In this document: positions 20,827-30,039 of the stretch, one piece after another
Numbering within the stretch: the first letter of the stretch is position 1
Layout: each line of letters begins with the position of its first letter
NCBI GenBank assembly: GCA_009841105.1
Contig: VXMM01000048.1
Span: forward strand, 19,209-83,208
DNA length: 64,000 bases
Source of the DNA: Acidimicrobiia bacterium
Lineage (GTDB): Bacteria > Actinomycetota > Acidimicrobiia > Spongiisociales > Spongiisociaceae
Direction of reading: 5' to 3'
Made by a program: the position numbers and the translations under genes
Notes under the pieces: model-generated
The model's input: the letters and a program-made list of their open reading frames with translations, nothing else
The model's database searches: none
Told to the model about the DNA's origin: nothing

Positions 20827-21504
20827 GTGCTCCTCCTCGTCGTGAGGCGCCTCGCCCTCGGTCTGACACTGTTGGTCGCCGCGTGCGGATCGCCGGAGCC
20901 GGACATCGCCTCCGACCCGTTCGATGCGATCGCTCAACTGCGCGGTCGGGTCTGTGACCAGGACATGGTCGGCTCGGCGGTGGTCATCGACCGGCACTAC
21001 CTGGTAACGGTCGCACACAACGTGGCCGGCTCGGAGGGTGGCCTGACGGTCACGTTCGAGGACGGCTCGGAGCACGCCGCCACGCTGGTCGGCATCGACT
21101 TCGATCGAGACTTGGCCCTGCTGCGGGCGCCGTCCGTGGACCGACCCATCCTCACGGTTGCCCGAGCCGTGGCCGGAGAAGATGGACGCCTGATCCGGCT
21201 CCGCGCGGATCAGGAGAGGGCCGAGGTTCCGTTCGCCGACGCCGATCTGATAGTCGCCGTGGGTCGCAACATCTACGACGAGGAGACTTCGGTACGCCGG
21301 GACAACGTCCGGGCTCGCGCCCATGCCGGAGCCGGCTACTCGGGCGGACCGCTGCTCAACCATCAGGACGAGATGATCGGAGTGGTCTACGCCGCCGCCC
21401 GGCTCGATGAGATGACCTACGCCACCGCTTCGCAGGAAATCGACATCTTCCTTGAGTCAATCGACTCGACAACGGAGTCCCCCTCGGGCCGCTGCCCGGG
21501 CTGA
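20827..21504 (+). CDS. trypsin-like serine protease lipoprotein
   Basis: An exported chymotrypsin-fold protein of about 225 residues. The lipobox is LVAAC. The triad is visible as His64 (TVAHN), Asp95 (FDRDLALL) and Ser172 (GYSGGPL; the usual GDSGGP Asp is Tyr). The frame is open from ATG 20752, but those residues are not signal-like. GTG 20827, with AGGA about eleven bases upstream, gives a 20-residue lipoprotein signal. The start is therefore uncertain. The substrate is unknown. Confidence 0.8.
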   Translation: MLLLVVRRLALGLTLLVAACGSPEPDIASDPFDAIAQLRGRVCDQDMVGSAVVIDRHYLVTVAHNVAGSEGGLTVTFEDGSEHAATLVGIDFDRDLALLRAPSVDRPILTVARAVAGEDGRLIRLRADQERAEVPFADADLIVAVGRNIYDEETSVRRDNVRARAHAGAGYSGGPLLNHQDEMIGVVYAAARLDEMTYATASQEIDIFLESIDSTTESPSGRCPG

Positions 21505-21548
21505 ACAACTCCCATGGCACCCGCCATCGGGGTTAGGATGATCGGCGC

Positions 21549-22709
21549 GTGCCCACCCGCCTCCCCTCCTCCTACCGGCTTCCCCGGATAGTCCTTCTCT
21601 GCTACATCGGCACTCTGGCGACGGGTATCGGCGTCATCTTCTCGCTCCTGGCCGTCATCCAGGACCGGTACGGCTTCCCCACCTGGTCCCTGGGCCTGCT
21701 CGCCGGCATACCCTTCGCGATGACCCTATTCGGGAACATCTGGCTGACCCCGCTGGCCGACCGGGGCTGGGAGCGGCGCCTGATCGCCCTGGGGTGCCTC
21801 CTGCTGGTGCTGTCGCTGCTCTGGATGGTCTTCGCGGTGGCCCTCTGGCAATGGGTCGCGGCGCGAGCGCTCATGGGCATCGCCGAGGGCGTCTCGGTGG
21901 GCGCAGCGCGGCGGGTGATGCTGAGCTGGTCTCCGGACCGCCATGGACAGGCCCTGAGCTCGCTGATGGTGGCGATGCTCGCGGGGATCCTGATCGGGCC
22001 GGTGCTCGGAGGGGTGCTGAACGAGCTCGGCTGGGCCATTCCCTTCCTGGTGCCCGCCGCGGCGGGAGTGGTGGTGCTCCTGGCCCTGCCGGCGGTCCGG
22101 CCCGGAGAGTACGAGCGGCCCACCATGAGGCTCACCCGGCGCCGCCTTACAGCCCTGCCGGGCTTCCTATCGGGGCTGCTTCTGGCCGCCTCCAACTGGC
22201 TCTACGTCGGCGTCATCGATGCGATCTGGGCTCGGTACATGACCGACCTCGGGGCCCGCCCGTGGCTGATAGGCGTGGGATTCCTGGTGATAGCCCTTCC
22301 CGCGATCGTGCTCACACCGATCAGCGGCCGGTTGTCGGACCGTGTGAACCCGATCCGGCTGGGCCTGGTGTCGGCGGTGATCGGACTCCCCCTACTGGCG
22401 GGCTACGGGTTGGTGTCGGCGGTGGTCCCCCTCCTGGTGGTAGGCGCCCTGCATTCCGCCTGCTGGGCCTTCGTGACCCTCCCCGGTCAGGCCGCCGTGG
22501 CCAGGGCCGCGCCTGCCAGCCAAGCGGCCGAGGCGCAGGGCCTCGTGGAGGCATACGGGTTCGTGCTGGCCGCCGTGGGCGCCTTCGCCGCCGCGCCTAT
22601 CTACGAGGCCGTCGGACCTAGGTCCCTCTTCCTGGTAACCGCGGTAGGGGTAGCGGCGACCCCGCTGGTGGTGTTCCTGCGCCGACCTAAGTGGAGGAAC
22701 GCCTTCTGA
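21549..22709 (+). CDS. MFS transporter
   Basis: A 386-residue major facilitator protein with about twelve hydrophobic segments. The loop 2-3 region reads WLTPLADRGWERRLIALG, and the equivalent second-half loop ISGRLSDRVNPIRLG. Basic residues cluster in cytoplasmic loops, including the central GEYERPTMRLTRRRLT. The N-terminal half matches drug:proton antiporter style, but the substrate cannot be read from sequence. Start GTG 21549. Confidence 0.85.
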   Translation: MPTRLPSSYRLPRIVLLCYIGTLATGIGVIFSLLAVIQDRYGFPTWSLGLLAGIPFAMTLFGNIWLTPLADRGWERRLIALGCLLLVLSLLWMVFAVALWQWVAARALMGIAEGVSVGAARRVMLSWSPDRHGQALSSLMVAMLAGILIGPVLGGVLNELGWAIPFLVPAAAGVVVLLALPAVRPGEYERPTMRLTRRRLTALPGFLSGLLLAASNWLYVGVIDAIWARYMTDLGARPWLIGVGFLVIALPAIVLTPISGRLSDRVNPIRLGLVSAVIGLPLLAGYGLVSAVVPLLVVGALHSACWAFVTLPGQAAVARAAPASQAAEAQGLVEAYGFVLAAVGAFAAAPIYEAVGPRSLFLVTAVGVAATPLVVFLRRPKWRNAF

Positions 22710-22799
22710 GGGACGGGCGCCGGTGCCCGGACGGAGGCGGTACGGTATCCTCTCCGCTTCTGTTCGAAGCAAGTGCTTACGCGTTCGAGGAGCGAAGTC

Positions 22800-23780
22800 T
22801 TGGGTTACCGGATCTGGTTCGAGCGCAGAGTGGCGCCGGAACTGATGCCCTTCGTGCCTCCGTCAGTAGACATGCTGGGTCCGGGACGGGACTACGACCC
22901 TCAGGCGGGAATCTCGACCGCCCAGGCCGCCATCGCCGCCCGGCTCGTCTACGACGACACCCTCTTTGATCGGGCCACTGAACTCCTGGGCGTGTTCCGG
23001 ACCGGTATCGGCTACGACACCGTCGATCTGGAAGCCGCCACCCGCCGCGGGATCGCGGCGTGCAACGTCCCGCAAGGCCCGACGGTGCCGACTGCCGAGC
23101 ACTCCGTGGCCCTCCTCCTCGCCGCCGCCAAGGAGCTCGTACGGTCCAGCGGCCGGCTCCGCGCGGGCACTGGCAACTATTTCTCGAAGCACGGCGCGAT
23201 GGAGTTGGACGGGAAGATCCTGGGCCTGGTGGGATACGGACGGATCGCCCGCAGGGTCGGTGACGTCGGGCTAGCCCTGGGTATGGGAATCCTGGCCTAC
23301 GACCCATACCTGCCGGACGAGGCGTTTCCGCCGGGAGTGGAACGGGCCCGTACGCTGGAGGAACTCCTAGGGCGGAGCGATGCCGTCTCGGTTCACATCC
23401 CGATGAGCGCCGGCAACTACAGGATGTTCAACGCCGGTACCTTCGCCGCCATGAAGAAGGGCGCATTGTTCGTGAACGCCGCCCGGGGAGGACTGGTCGA
23501 TCACGATGCCCTGACTAGCGCCCTGGACAGCGGGCACCTGTCGGGCGCCGGGTTGGACGTAACCGACCCCGAGCCCCTCCACCCCGATCATCCGTTACTG
23601 CACCGTACGGACGTGATAGTGACGCCCCACGTGGCCTCGGCTACCCCGGAGGCCCGGGAGCGCATGTTCAGGATGGCCGTTCGCCAGGCTCTAATGGTGC
23701 TGGACGGGCAGCGACCGCCCCATCTCCTCAATCCGGACGCCTGGCCCGGCGTACTCGACCGTCTTGCCGGCGCCCGATGA
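22800..23780 (+). CDS. D-isomer-specific 2-hydroxyacid dehydrogenase
   Basis: An NAD-dependent dehydrogenase of the phosphoglycerate/glyoxylate reductase family (326 residues). Coenzyme-binding LGLVGYGRIARRVG and the catalytic Arg (NAARGGLVDH), Glu (TDPEPLHPDHPL) and His (VTPHVASATPEA) are present. A GTG at 22773 is in frame, but TTG 22800 has an excellent GAGGAG site seven bases upstream, and the family-like sequence starts there. It lacks the ACT domain of a full SerA. It runs 21 bases before an SDR gene, so a two-step oxidoreductase pathway is likely. Confidence 0.83.
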   Translation: MGYRIWFERRVAPELMPFVPPSVDMLGPGRDYDPQAGISTAQAAIAARLVYDDTLFDRATELLGVFRTGIGYDTVDLEAATRRGIAACNVPQGPTVPTAEHSVALLLAAAKELVRSSGRLRAGTGNYFSKHGAMELDGKILGLVGYGRIARRVGDVGLALGMGILAYDPYLPDEAFPPGVERARTLEELLGRSDAVSVHIPMSAGNYRMFNAGTFAAMKKGALFVNAARGGLVDHDALTSALDSGHLSGAGLDVTDPEPLHPDHPLLHRTDVIVTPHVASATPEARERMFRMAVRQALMVLDGQRPPHLLNPDAWPGVLDRLAGAR

Positions 23781-23801
23781 AGCGACACTAGGAGGGCGTT
23801 C

Positions 23802-24605
23802 ATGGGACGTTTCGGCGGCAAGGTAGCGCTGGTAACCGGTAGCACCCAGGGCCTGGGCGAAGCGATCGCCGTCCGGCTGGTGGACGACGGCCTGTCGGGG
23901 CTGGTGGTGACCGGGCGGAACGAGGAGAGAGGCGCAGCGGTTGCCGCCCGCCTGAACGATGCCGGGTGCCGGACGGTGTTCGCGGCCGCCGACCTGGCCG
24001 ATCCGGGCGCGGTTGGCAACCTGATCGACATGACCGACCGGGAGTTCGGGCGGATCGACGTTCTGGTCAACGCGGCCGGCGACACGCAGCGCGGCACAGT
24101 CGATGACACCACCGTCGATCTGTTCGATCACCTCACGGCGGTCAACCTCCGCGCCCCGTTCCTGCTCATGCAAGGCGCCATCCGCCTCATGCGCCGCGAG
24201 GGCATCGAAGGCTCGATCGTGAACATCGCCTCGGTGGCGGCCCACGGCGGTCCGCCCTACCTGACCGTCTACGCGACGACCAAGGGCGCCCTGGTGACCC
24301 TCACCAAGAACGTGGCCAACTCGGTGCTCTGGGATCGGATCCGGGTCAACGTCATGAATATCGGCTGGACGGACACCCCCGGCGAACATGCCGTAAGGAC
24401 CGGCTTCCACGCCGGAGACGAAGGATGGCTCGAGAAGGCCGAGGCCAGCCAGCCCTTCGGAAGGCTCCTAAAGACCTCTGAGGTGGCGAGGGCGGTGGCC
24501 TTCCTGGCGTCCGACGAGTCGGGCATGATGACCGGAGCGGCCGTCGACTTCAACCAGATCGTGGTCGGCTGCATAGCGGTCCAGCATCCGCCCTCCGACG
24601 ACTGA
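23802..24605 (+). CDS. SDR family oxidoreductase
   Basis: A classical short-chain dehydrogenase (267 residues). The cofactor motif TGSTQGLGEA is near residue 12, the structural NAAG motif near 90, the catalytic Ser in NIASVAAHGG, and the Tyr-x3-Lys in YATTKGA near 160. The C-terminus ends FLASDESGMMTGAAVDFNQ. GGAGGG at 23791-23796 supports ATG 23802. It is probably co-transcribed with the hydroxyacid dehydrogenase. Substrate unknown. Confidence 0.88.
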   Translation: MGRFGGKVALVTGSTQGLGEAIAVRLVDDGLSGLVVTGRNEERGAAVAARLNDAGCRTVFAAADLADPGAVGNLIDMTDREFGRIDVLVNAAGDTQRGTVDDTTVDLFDHLTAVNLRAPFLLMQGAIRLMRREGIEGSIVNIASVAAHGGPPYLTVYATTKGALVTLTKNVANSVLWDRIRVNVMNIGWTDTPGEHAVRTGFHAGDEGWLEKAEASQPFGRLLKTSEVARAVAFLASDESGMMTGAAVDFNQIVVGCIAVQHPPSDD

Positions 24606-24612
24606 GAGCCGT

Positions 24613-25023
24613 TTACAGCTCGAAGAGGGGCGACCCCAGTTGCCAACCCATGTCGACGCCACCCGCCGATAGCGCGAAGATGATCAGGCCAGCGCCGGCC
24701 ATGGAGACGTTCTTCATGAACATGGACATCTCGAGCTGCAGGTCGCTCGCCTCGTCCGTCCAGAAGTGGTGGACCAGCAACGCGGTGAGCAGGCAGTAGA
24801 CGGCCAACCCGAGCGCGGCCAGGTCCATCCAGACGCCGAACATGACACCCAGCCCACCCGCGGCGATCAGCACACCCGAGAGCCGGATGACTATTCCGCT
24901 GGAGGGTGCGTCCCTCGACTCCGCATACCCGGCAGAACCCTCCGCGTCGGCCAGGTGCCCGATGCCGGCCCCGATGAAGATCAGCGAGAAGAGGATCCGC
25001 CCGATCAGTACCAATGCTTCCAT
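24613..25023 (-). CDS. DoxX family membrane protein
   Basis: A 136-residue integral membrane protein with four hydrophobic segments. It opens with LIGRILFSLIFIGAGIGHL, the DoxX signature helix, and ends with MFMKNVSMAGAGLIIFAL. ATG 25023 is chosen because it begins the first helix and has GGAGGT-like sequence just before it; the longer frame upstream is not coding-like. DoxX proteins are linked to redox and thiol oxidation, but the role here is unknown. Confidence 0.85.
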   Translation of the reverse strand: MEALVLIGRILFSLIFIGAGIGHLADAEGSAGYAESRDAPSSGIVIRLSGVLIAAGGLGVMFGVWMDLAALGLAVYCLLTALLVHHFWTDEASDLQLEMSMFMKNVSMAGAGLIIFALSAGGVDMGWQLGSPLFEL

Positions 25024-25122
25024 CTGGACCTCCTTGTCCGGCCCCACGCTTCGATGCAGGTAAGCACGATAGAGGCCGAGCGGTACACTCGCCGGGGACG
25101 GCACCGGGATATGTAAGGCAGG

Positions 25123-26073
25123 ATGGAGCGACCGCGAAAGGGAACGGCGACCTCGGCCTTCGGCTCGGGCCGGCGTGAGGGTCACGACTCCTCCGCCTTC
25201 TACGATCGCTTCCCGGCGCCCGACATCTCCGACGACGACCGGGTGGTGCCGGTGCCGGGCTTCGACCAGCCCCGCGCCATCCTGGGCGACAGCCGCGGCA
25301 TGCACCACCTTCCCGACAACTGCGTGGCCCTGGTGGTCACCTCGCCTCCCTACTTCGTGGGGAAGGAGTACGAGAAGGCGGTGGCCGGTCGCCGGGTACC
25401 CGAGTCGTACATGGACTACCTAGGCCTCCTCAGGGAGGTGTTTACCGAGTGCGTGCGGGTACTGGAACCGGGCGGGCGGATGGCCGTCAACGTGGCGAAC
25501 CTGGGACGCAAGCCCTACCGCAGCCTGAGCGCGGACGTGACCGGCATCCTCCAGGACGATCTGGGCCTCCTGCTGAGAGGCGAGATCGTCTGGACCAAGG
25601 CCAAGGGCGCCGGCGGGTCCTGTGCGTGGGGTTCGTGGCGCAGCCCGGCCAATCCGGTCCTACGCGACCTGACCGAACGGGTGGTCATAGCCAGCAAGGG
25701 CCGGTTCGACCGCGCCCTGTCCCCCGCCCGGCGGCAGGCCGCCGGGCTTCCCCACCGCTCCACGATCAGCCGGGACGCTTTCATGGAGGCGACGCTGGAC
25801 GTGTGGGAGATACGGCCCGAGTCCGCCACCCAGGTCGGGCACCCCGCCCCGTTCCCGGTGGAGCTCCCGAGGCGCCTGATCCAGCTGTACACGTACGAGG
25901 ACGATCTGGTCCTTGATCCGTTCATGGGTTCGGGGACCACCCTGGTGGCCGCCGCGGCCACCGACCGCCGGGGCGTCGGCTACGACATCGACCCGACCTA
26001 TGTGGAGCTGGCCAGGACCCGCCTCGCCGACCTCGAACAGCCGACCTCCCGACCGATCCCGACTTCCGGCTGA
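25123..26073 (+). CDS. beta-class DNA methyltransferase (N4-C or N6-A), orphan
   Basis: A 316-residue site-specific DNA methyltransferase. The catalytic motif IV is TSPPYF (about residue 71), followed by a target-recognition stretch. The SAM-binding motif I, DPFMGSGTTLVAAA, lies near the C-terminus. The motif IV-TRD-motif I order is the beta class. SPPY is more typical of N4-cytosine enzymes, although adenine enzymes share it. No restriction endonuclease or specificity gene is adjacent, so it is probably a solitary epigenetic methylase. Confidence 0.85.
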   Translation: MERPRKGTATSAFGSGRREGHDSSAFYDRFPAPDISDDDRVVPVPGFDQPRAILGDSRGMHHLPDNCVALVVTSPPYFVGKEYEKAVAGRRVPESYMDYLGLLREVFTECVRVLEPGGRMAVNVANLGRKPYRSLSADVTGILQDDLGLLLRGEIVWTKAKGAGGSCAWGSWRSPANPVLRDLTERVVIASKGRFDRALSPARRQAAGLPHRSTISRDAFMEATLDVWEIRPESATQVGHPAPFPVELPRRLIQLYTYEDDLVLDPFMGSGTTLVAAAATDRRGVGYDIDPTYVELARTRLADLEQPTSRPIPTSG

Positions 26074-26080
26074 ACGGTCC

Positions 26081-26986
26081 ATGGACCGTCGCCCTCTATA
26101 TGCCGCCATAGCGTCCATCGTGGGCTACAGCGTCGGCCCGGTGCTGGTGCAGGTTTCCAGCGCGTCGGCGCCGGTCTTCACCTTCTGGCGGGGCTGGCTC
26201 ACGATACTGGCGACGCTGGCGGGATCGGCTGCGCTGCGGCGCCTGAGCTTCCGCTGGCCCAGGGGGCGGGAGTGGTGGCCACCCCTCGTAGCGGGTCTTC
26301 TGAGCAGCGCATCGACGCTTGCCTTCATCCAGGCTGTCAAGTTGACATCGGTGGCCAGCACATCGCTGATCCTCCTGCTCAGTCCGGTGCTCATCGCGCT
26401 CTGGGCGATCCCCCTATTCGGCGAACGACCCGGTATCCGGTTCCGCCTCTGGACGCTGGTAGCCGTCATCGGAGCTTCCGTGGTCGTTCTGGGCGGCTCG
26501 TCAGGCCCGAACGGCGACCCGGTGGGCGTGACCCTGGCGGTCATCTCGGTGGTGCTTCTAGCCACGCAGTTCGTGGTGACCAAGGTGGGCCGGAGGACGC
26601 TCGACACGGTCCCCTTGCACATCGCGACGGTCTTCTCCGGCGCAGTCTTCGTAACCATCTTCGGTCTGGTAACCGGTCACGACTTCGGCGAGATGACCCG
26701 GACCGACTTCCTTTGCGTGCTTGGCGTGGTGGCCCTGGCCAGCACCTTGAGCGCCTTGCTTCTGACCTGGTCCCTCCGCTGGCTCCCCGCCAACATCCCT
26801 CCTCTCATCCACCTGCCCATCCCGTTCCTCGCCGGTGCGATCGCGTGGGTGTTCCTGGGAGAGGCGATGACCCTCAATCATCTATTCGGAGGCGGCGTCA
26901 CCGTGGTCGGGGTGGCGGCCGCACTGCTCAGCACATCCGGCCGGAGGTTGCTCAACGCGGGCTCCGTTCCCGGCCCACCGGTATGA
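26081..26986 (+). CDS. EamA/DMT family transporter
   Basis: A 301-residue membrane protein with ten hydrophobic segments in two EamA repeats. The repeat signatures are ILLLSPVLIALWAIPLFGER and PFLAGAIAWVFLGEAM. ATG 26081 lies just after the methyltransferase stop; upstream residues in this frame are out-of-frame methyltransferase. A perfect hairpin follows the stop. Substrate unknown (metabolite export is common). Confidence 0.85.
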   Translation: MDRRPLYAAIASIVGYSVGPVLVQVSSASAPVFTFWRGWLTILATLAGSAALRRLSFRWPRGREWWPPLVAGLLSSASTLAFIQAVKLTSVASTSLILLLSPVLIALWAIPLFGERPGIRFRLWTLVAVIGASVVVLGGSSGPNGDPVGVTLAVISVVLLATQFVVTKVGRRTLDTVPLHIATVFSGAVFVTIFGLVTGHDFGEMTRTDFLCVLGVVALASTLSALLLTWSLRWLPANIPPLIHLPIPFLAGAIAWVFLGEAMTLNHLFGGGVTVVGVAAALLSTSGRRLLNAGSVPGPPV

Positions 26987-26989
26987 CCC

Positions 26990-27016
26990 TCCCGATCAAG
27001 GGCTAGTTGATCGGGA
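26990..27016. terminator. hairpin between EamA and arfB
   Basis: TCCCGATCAA (26990-26999) and TTGATCGGGA (27007-27016) are perfect ten-base complements around a seven-base loop, placed between convergent genes. There is no T tract, so it would be a T-less, possibly bidirectional terminator. Confidence 0.65.
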
Positions 27017-27054
27017 CCCGCGATGACTAGCGAGCGCGCATAGCGTGTACACAC
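27013..27054 (-). repeat. dispersed 42-base repeat, copy A
   Basis: On the minus strand this 42-base stretch matches copy B (51121-51162) at 34 of 42 positions and resembles copy C (53861-53900). It starts GTGTGTACACGC, a near palindrome, and ends GCGGGTCCC. It lies between the EamA hairpin and the arfB stop. Its GGGTCCC end faces the 3' end of the EamA gene, as in the other copies. Confidence 0.7.
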
Positions 27055-27495
27055 CTAGTAGTCGTCAGGTGGGCGCCTGAGACGTTTCGTCTCGGATCGG
27101 CGCCGCTTGGCCTCCAGACGCCTCCGGCGGGCGGACCGGCCGGGTTTGGTAGCCCGCCGGACCGGTGGCTGGGGCGCCAGAGCGCTGTCGAGCAGCGCAG
27201 CCATCCGCCGCAACGCCTCCTGGCGGTTCCGCCACTGCGAGCGGTGGTCGTCGACCACGATCCGTAGCGTTCCCGACCGCAACCTCGCCCCCAGGCGATC
27301 TTCCACACGCCGTTTCTCATCATTGCTGAAGGACGTGGACCTGGTGATCGACAGGGTGAGACCGACCCTCGTGTTCGAGCGATTGGCGTGCTGGCCACCC
27401 GGACCCGAAGCAGGGCCGAAGTCCCACCGTAGCTCCCGGGCCGGCACGATCGGACCATGCCGGAGCCGGAGGTCACTTTTGGATTCCGCTGCCAT
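27055..27495 (-). CDS. arfB: alternative ribosome-rescue factor ArfB (GGQ peptidyl-tRNA hydrolase)
   Basis: A 146-residue codon-independent release factor that frees stalled ribosomes. The GGQ loop is ASGPGGQHANRSNT (about residues 29-42). The basic C-terminal tail (RRRRLEAKRRRSETKRLRR) enters the mRNA channel. There is no stop-codon recognition domain. ATG 27495 shares two bases with the divergent menA start (CATG), so both genes may be read from overlapping leaderless or longer transcripts. Confidence 0.9.
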   Translation of the reverse strand: MAAESKSDLRLRHGPIVPARELRWDFGPASGPGGQHANRSNTRVGLTLSITRSTSFSNDEKRRVEDRLGARLRSGTLRIVVDDHRSQWRNRQEALRRMAALLDSALAPQPPVRRATKPGRSARRRRLEAKRRRSETKRLRRPPDDY

Positions 27496-28402
27496 GCCTA
27501 ACGAAACTACCCGCATGAACGCCGTACGTCCCAAACCCTGGGTGATGGCCGCCCGGCCCCGCACGCTGCCTGCTGCCGTGGCCCCGGTGTTGGTGGGTGG
27601 CGGCCTGGCCCTCGGGGATGGGGTCTTCCGGCTGGATGCGCTGCTGGCCACCCTCGTCTGCGCTCTCGCCCTCCAGATCGCCGCCAATTTCGCGAACGAC
27701 GCCTCCGATGCGCTCCGGGGCGCGGACCCGGAGACGAGGATCGGACCGACCCGTGTCGTGGCGGCAGGACTGCTCCCGGCCCGCCGGGTCTGGGCTGGCG
27801 TCGCGGTCATGTTCGGCATCGCAGCACTGTGCGGCATCTACATCGCCGCCATCACCAGTTGGGCAGTACTGGTAGTGGGTGTGGCGGCCCTCATCGCCAC
27901 CGTGACCTATACGGGAGGTCCCTCCCCCTACGGGTACCGGGGCATGGGCGAGGTGTCGGTGTTCGTGTTCTTCGGGCTGGTCGCCACGGTGGGAACGCGC
28001 TACGCGCACGACGGGACCATGCCTGCCGAGGCGTGGTTGCTGGCTGTCCCGGTCGGCTTCACGGCTTCCGCCATCCTGGTGGCCAACAACATCCGGGACA
28101 TCGATACCGACTCGGCGGTCGGTAAACGGACCATGGCCGTGATCCTGGGCAGGCGCCATGCCCGGACGCTCTACGTGGCGCTGGTGGGCGGCGCCTTCGG
28201 GCTGGCAACCGTCTGGGCCCTCCTCGGGTTGGCCCCCCGGTGGACCGCCCTGGCGCTGCTGGCCGCTCCCCTGGCCGTGCCGCTGGTCCGGACCATCCGA
28301 TCCGACTCCGACGGTCCCGCCCTCATCCGCGTGCTGGAGGGGACCGCCCGGCTCCATCTTCTCTTAGGCATCGGTCTGGCGGTCGGCGCCGCGCTCGGCT
28401 GA
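27494..28402 (+). CDS. menA: 1,4-dihydroxy-2-naphthoate polyprenyltransferase
   Basis: A membrane prenyltransferase of menaquinone synthesis (302 residues). It joins dihydroxynaphthoate to a polyprenyl diphosphate. The Asp-rich motifs NFANDASD and NNIRDIDTD bind the Mg-diphosphate, and about eight hydrophobic segments follow the UbiA pattern. Start is ATG 27494; ATG 27515 is also possible. Neither has a clear Shine-Dalgarno site. Menaquinone use fits an actinobacterium. No other men genes are nearby. Confidence 0.9.
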   Translation: MPNETTRMNAVRPKPWVMAARPRTLPAAVAPVLVGGGLALGDGVFRLDALLATLVCALALQIAANFANDASDALRGADPETRIGPTRVVAAGLLPARRVWAGVAVMFGIAALCGIYIAAITSWAVLVVGVAALIATVTYTGGPSPYGYRGMGEVSVFVFFGLVATVGTRYAHDGTMPAEAWLLAVPVGFTASAILVANNIRDIDTDSAVGKRTMAVILGRRHARTLYVALVGGAFGLATVWALLGLAPRWTALALLAAPLAVPLVRTIRSDSDGPALIRVLEGTARLHLLLGIGLAVGAALG

Positions 28403-28422
28403 TCGAGCCGGCGCGCCCGGAC

Positions 28423-30039
28423 TCAGGCGAGCAGGTACTCCCGGGCCACGACACGGGCCTCGTCCCGAGTCTCCACAATCCGATCGGCGGGTACTCCCCG
28501 CAGGACGTCCAGCGCCTCCAATGTCCTGGCCACCGGGTCCGGCAGCGCCATCATCACGCATGCGGTGTCGGATCTGGAAGCAACCTCGATAAGCTGCTCG
28601 ATCATCATTGCGGCACTGTCGTCGATGTAGGTCGTATCCGAGAAGTCGAAGATGACGACCTCATGGTCTCCGATCTCGGCTCCGATGACGCTAACCAGCT
28701 TGTTGGCCGACGATACGGTGAAGCTACCCCTTAGAGCCACCATGCCGACCCGGGCAGAGAACCTATCAGTGGTTCCCAACTCGCTGTCCTCGCCGAAGAA
28801 GGTCCGGTCGAGCAGCGGCACCGAGATGACGCTGTCCAACTCCAGGCGTTCCAGCTGGCGGGCATGCGCCAGACCGCCGGCGATCAAGCCGATCGCCACC
28901 GCGGTGATCAGGTCCACCGAGACGGTCAGGACCAGCGTCACCAACATGACAACCAGGTGCTGGGAACGCAAGCGGTGGATCCGGACCAGCAGGCGCCGGT
29001 CCATGATGTCCCAGCCGACCTTCATCAGCACCCCCGCCAGCGCAGCCAACGGGATGGGCTCTGCAAACCTCCCCAGTCCGAGAACCACGGCCAGCACGAG
29101 CAGGGCTCTCAGCGCGCCGGACGCCCGGGTCGTCCCGCCGGAGCGGATGTTGATGACCGTCCCCATGGTTGCCCCGGCGCCCGGCAGCGCCCCGAACAGC
29201 CCGGCAACCATGTTGCCGATTCCCTGACCGATCAGTTCCCGGTCGGGGTTGTGCCTCTGGCCCGTGAGTGAATCAGCCACCAGCGATGTCAGCAAGCTGT
29301 CAACCGAGCCCAGGAGGGCCAGGATCAGCGCCGGCTGGAGAGCGGTCACCAGGAATCCGGCGGCCGGCATCTCCCACACCAGGCCCGGCAGCCCGGTCGG
29401 GATCTCACCGATCACCGGCGCGTCCGAGAGCCACAGGACACCCAGCAGGGTCCCGGTGATCAGCGCCACGAGAGGTCCGGGCGCGTAGCGAGACAGCCGC
29501 CGCGGCCAGAGGAATCCGACCACCAGCGTTACGACTGCGATGGCCAACGCGCTCGTGTTGGCGTTGCTTAGCGCGTCGGGCAGGGCCCGGAGCGCTCCGA
29601 TGACTCCTCCGGAGGCGGAGTCCGCTCCGAGAAACGGCATTATCTGGAGGACGATGACGATGACACCGATGCCCGACATGAAGCCGGACACCACCACATG
29701 GGGCGTATAGGCGACGAACCGACCGATCCTCGACAGGCCCAGCAGGACCTGGAGCAGCCCGGCTAGCAGGACGACTGTCAGCGCTTCGGGGAGCGTGTCG
29801 GCATGGGTGGTGAGAACCACGGCCATCGCCACCGCCATCGGCGCGGTCGGGCCGGAGATCTGGGAGCGCGTCCCGCCGAAGACCGCGGCGAAGAACCCCA
29901 CCGCGATCGCGCCGTAGAGCCCGGCGGCCGCCCCCATGCCCGAGGCGATGCCGAATCCCAGTGACACCGGCAACGCCACCACCATGGAGGTGAGCCCGCC
30001 GAAGAAGTCGCCCCGAAGGGTATCGAGATCGTACTTCAC
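28423..30039 (-). CDS. SulP-type anion transporter with STAS domain
   Basis: A 538-residue SLC26/SulP transporter. The N-terminal membrane domain begins LRGDFFGGLTSMVVALPVSLGFG, with the family motif GTRSQISGPTAPMAV further on. A C-terminal STAS domain follows (about 420-538, with VVIFDFSDTTYIDDSAA). Start GTG 30039 overlaps the stop of the carbonic anhydrase gene (GTGA); a longer frame to 30090 is out-of-frame carbonic anhydrase. Coupling to a carbonic anhydrase suggests bicarbonate as substrate, as in BicA-like systems, although sulfate remains possible. Confidence 0.9.
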   Translation of the reverse strand: MKYDLDTLRGDFFGGLTSMVVALPVSLGFGIASGMGAAAGLYGAIAVGFFAAVFGGTRSQISGPTAPMAVAMAVVLTTHADTLPEALTVVLLAGLLQVLLGLSRIGRFVAYTPHVVVSGFMSGIGVIVIVLQIMPFLGADSASGGVIGALRALPDALSNANTSALAIAVVTLVVGFLWPRRLSRYAPGPLVALITGTLLGVLWLSDAPVIGEIPTGLPGLVWEMPAAGFLVTALQPALILALLGSVDSLLTSLVADSLTGQRHNPDRELIGQGIGNMVAGLFGALPGAGATMGTVINIRSGGTTRASGALRALLVLAVVLGLGRFAEPIPLAALAGVLMKVGWDIMDRRLLVRIHRLRSQHLVVMLVTLVLTVSVDLITAVAIGLIAGGLAHARQLERLELDSVISVPLLDRTFFGEDSELGTTDRFSARVGMVALRGSFTVSSANKLVSVIGAEIGDHEVVIFDFSDTTYIDDSAAMMIEQLIEVASRSDTACVMMALPDPVARTLEALDVLRGVPADRIVETRDEARVVAREYLLA

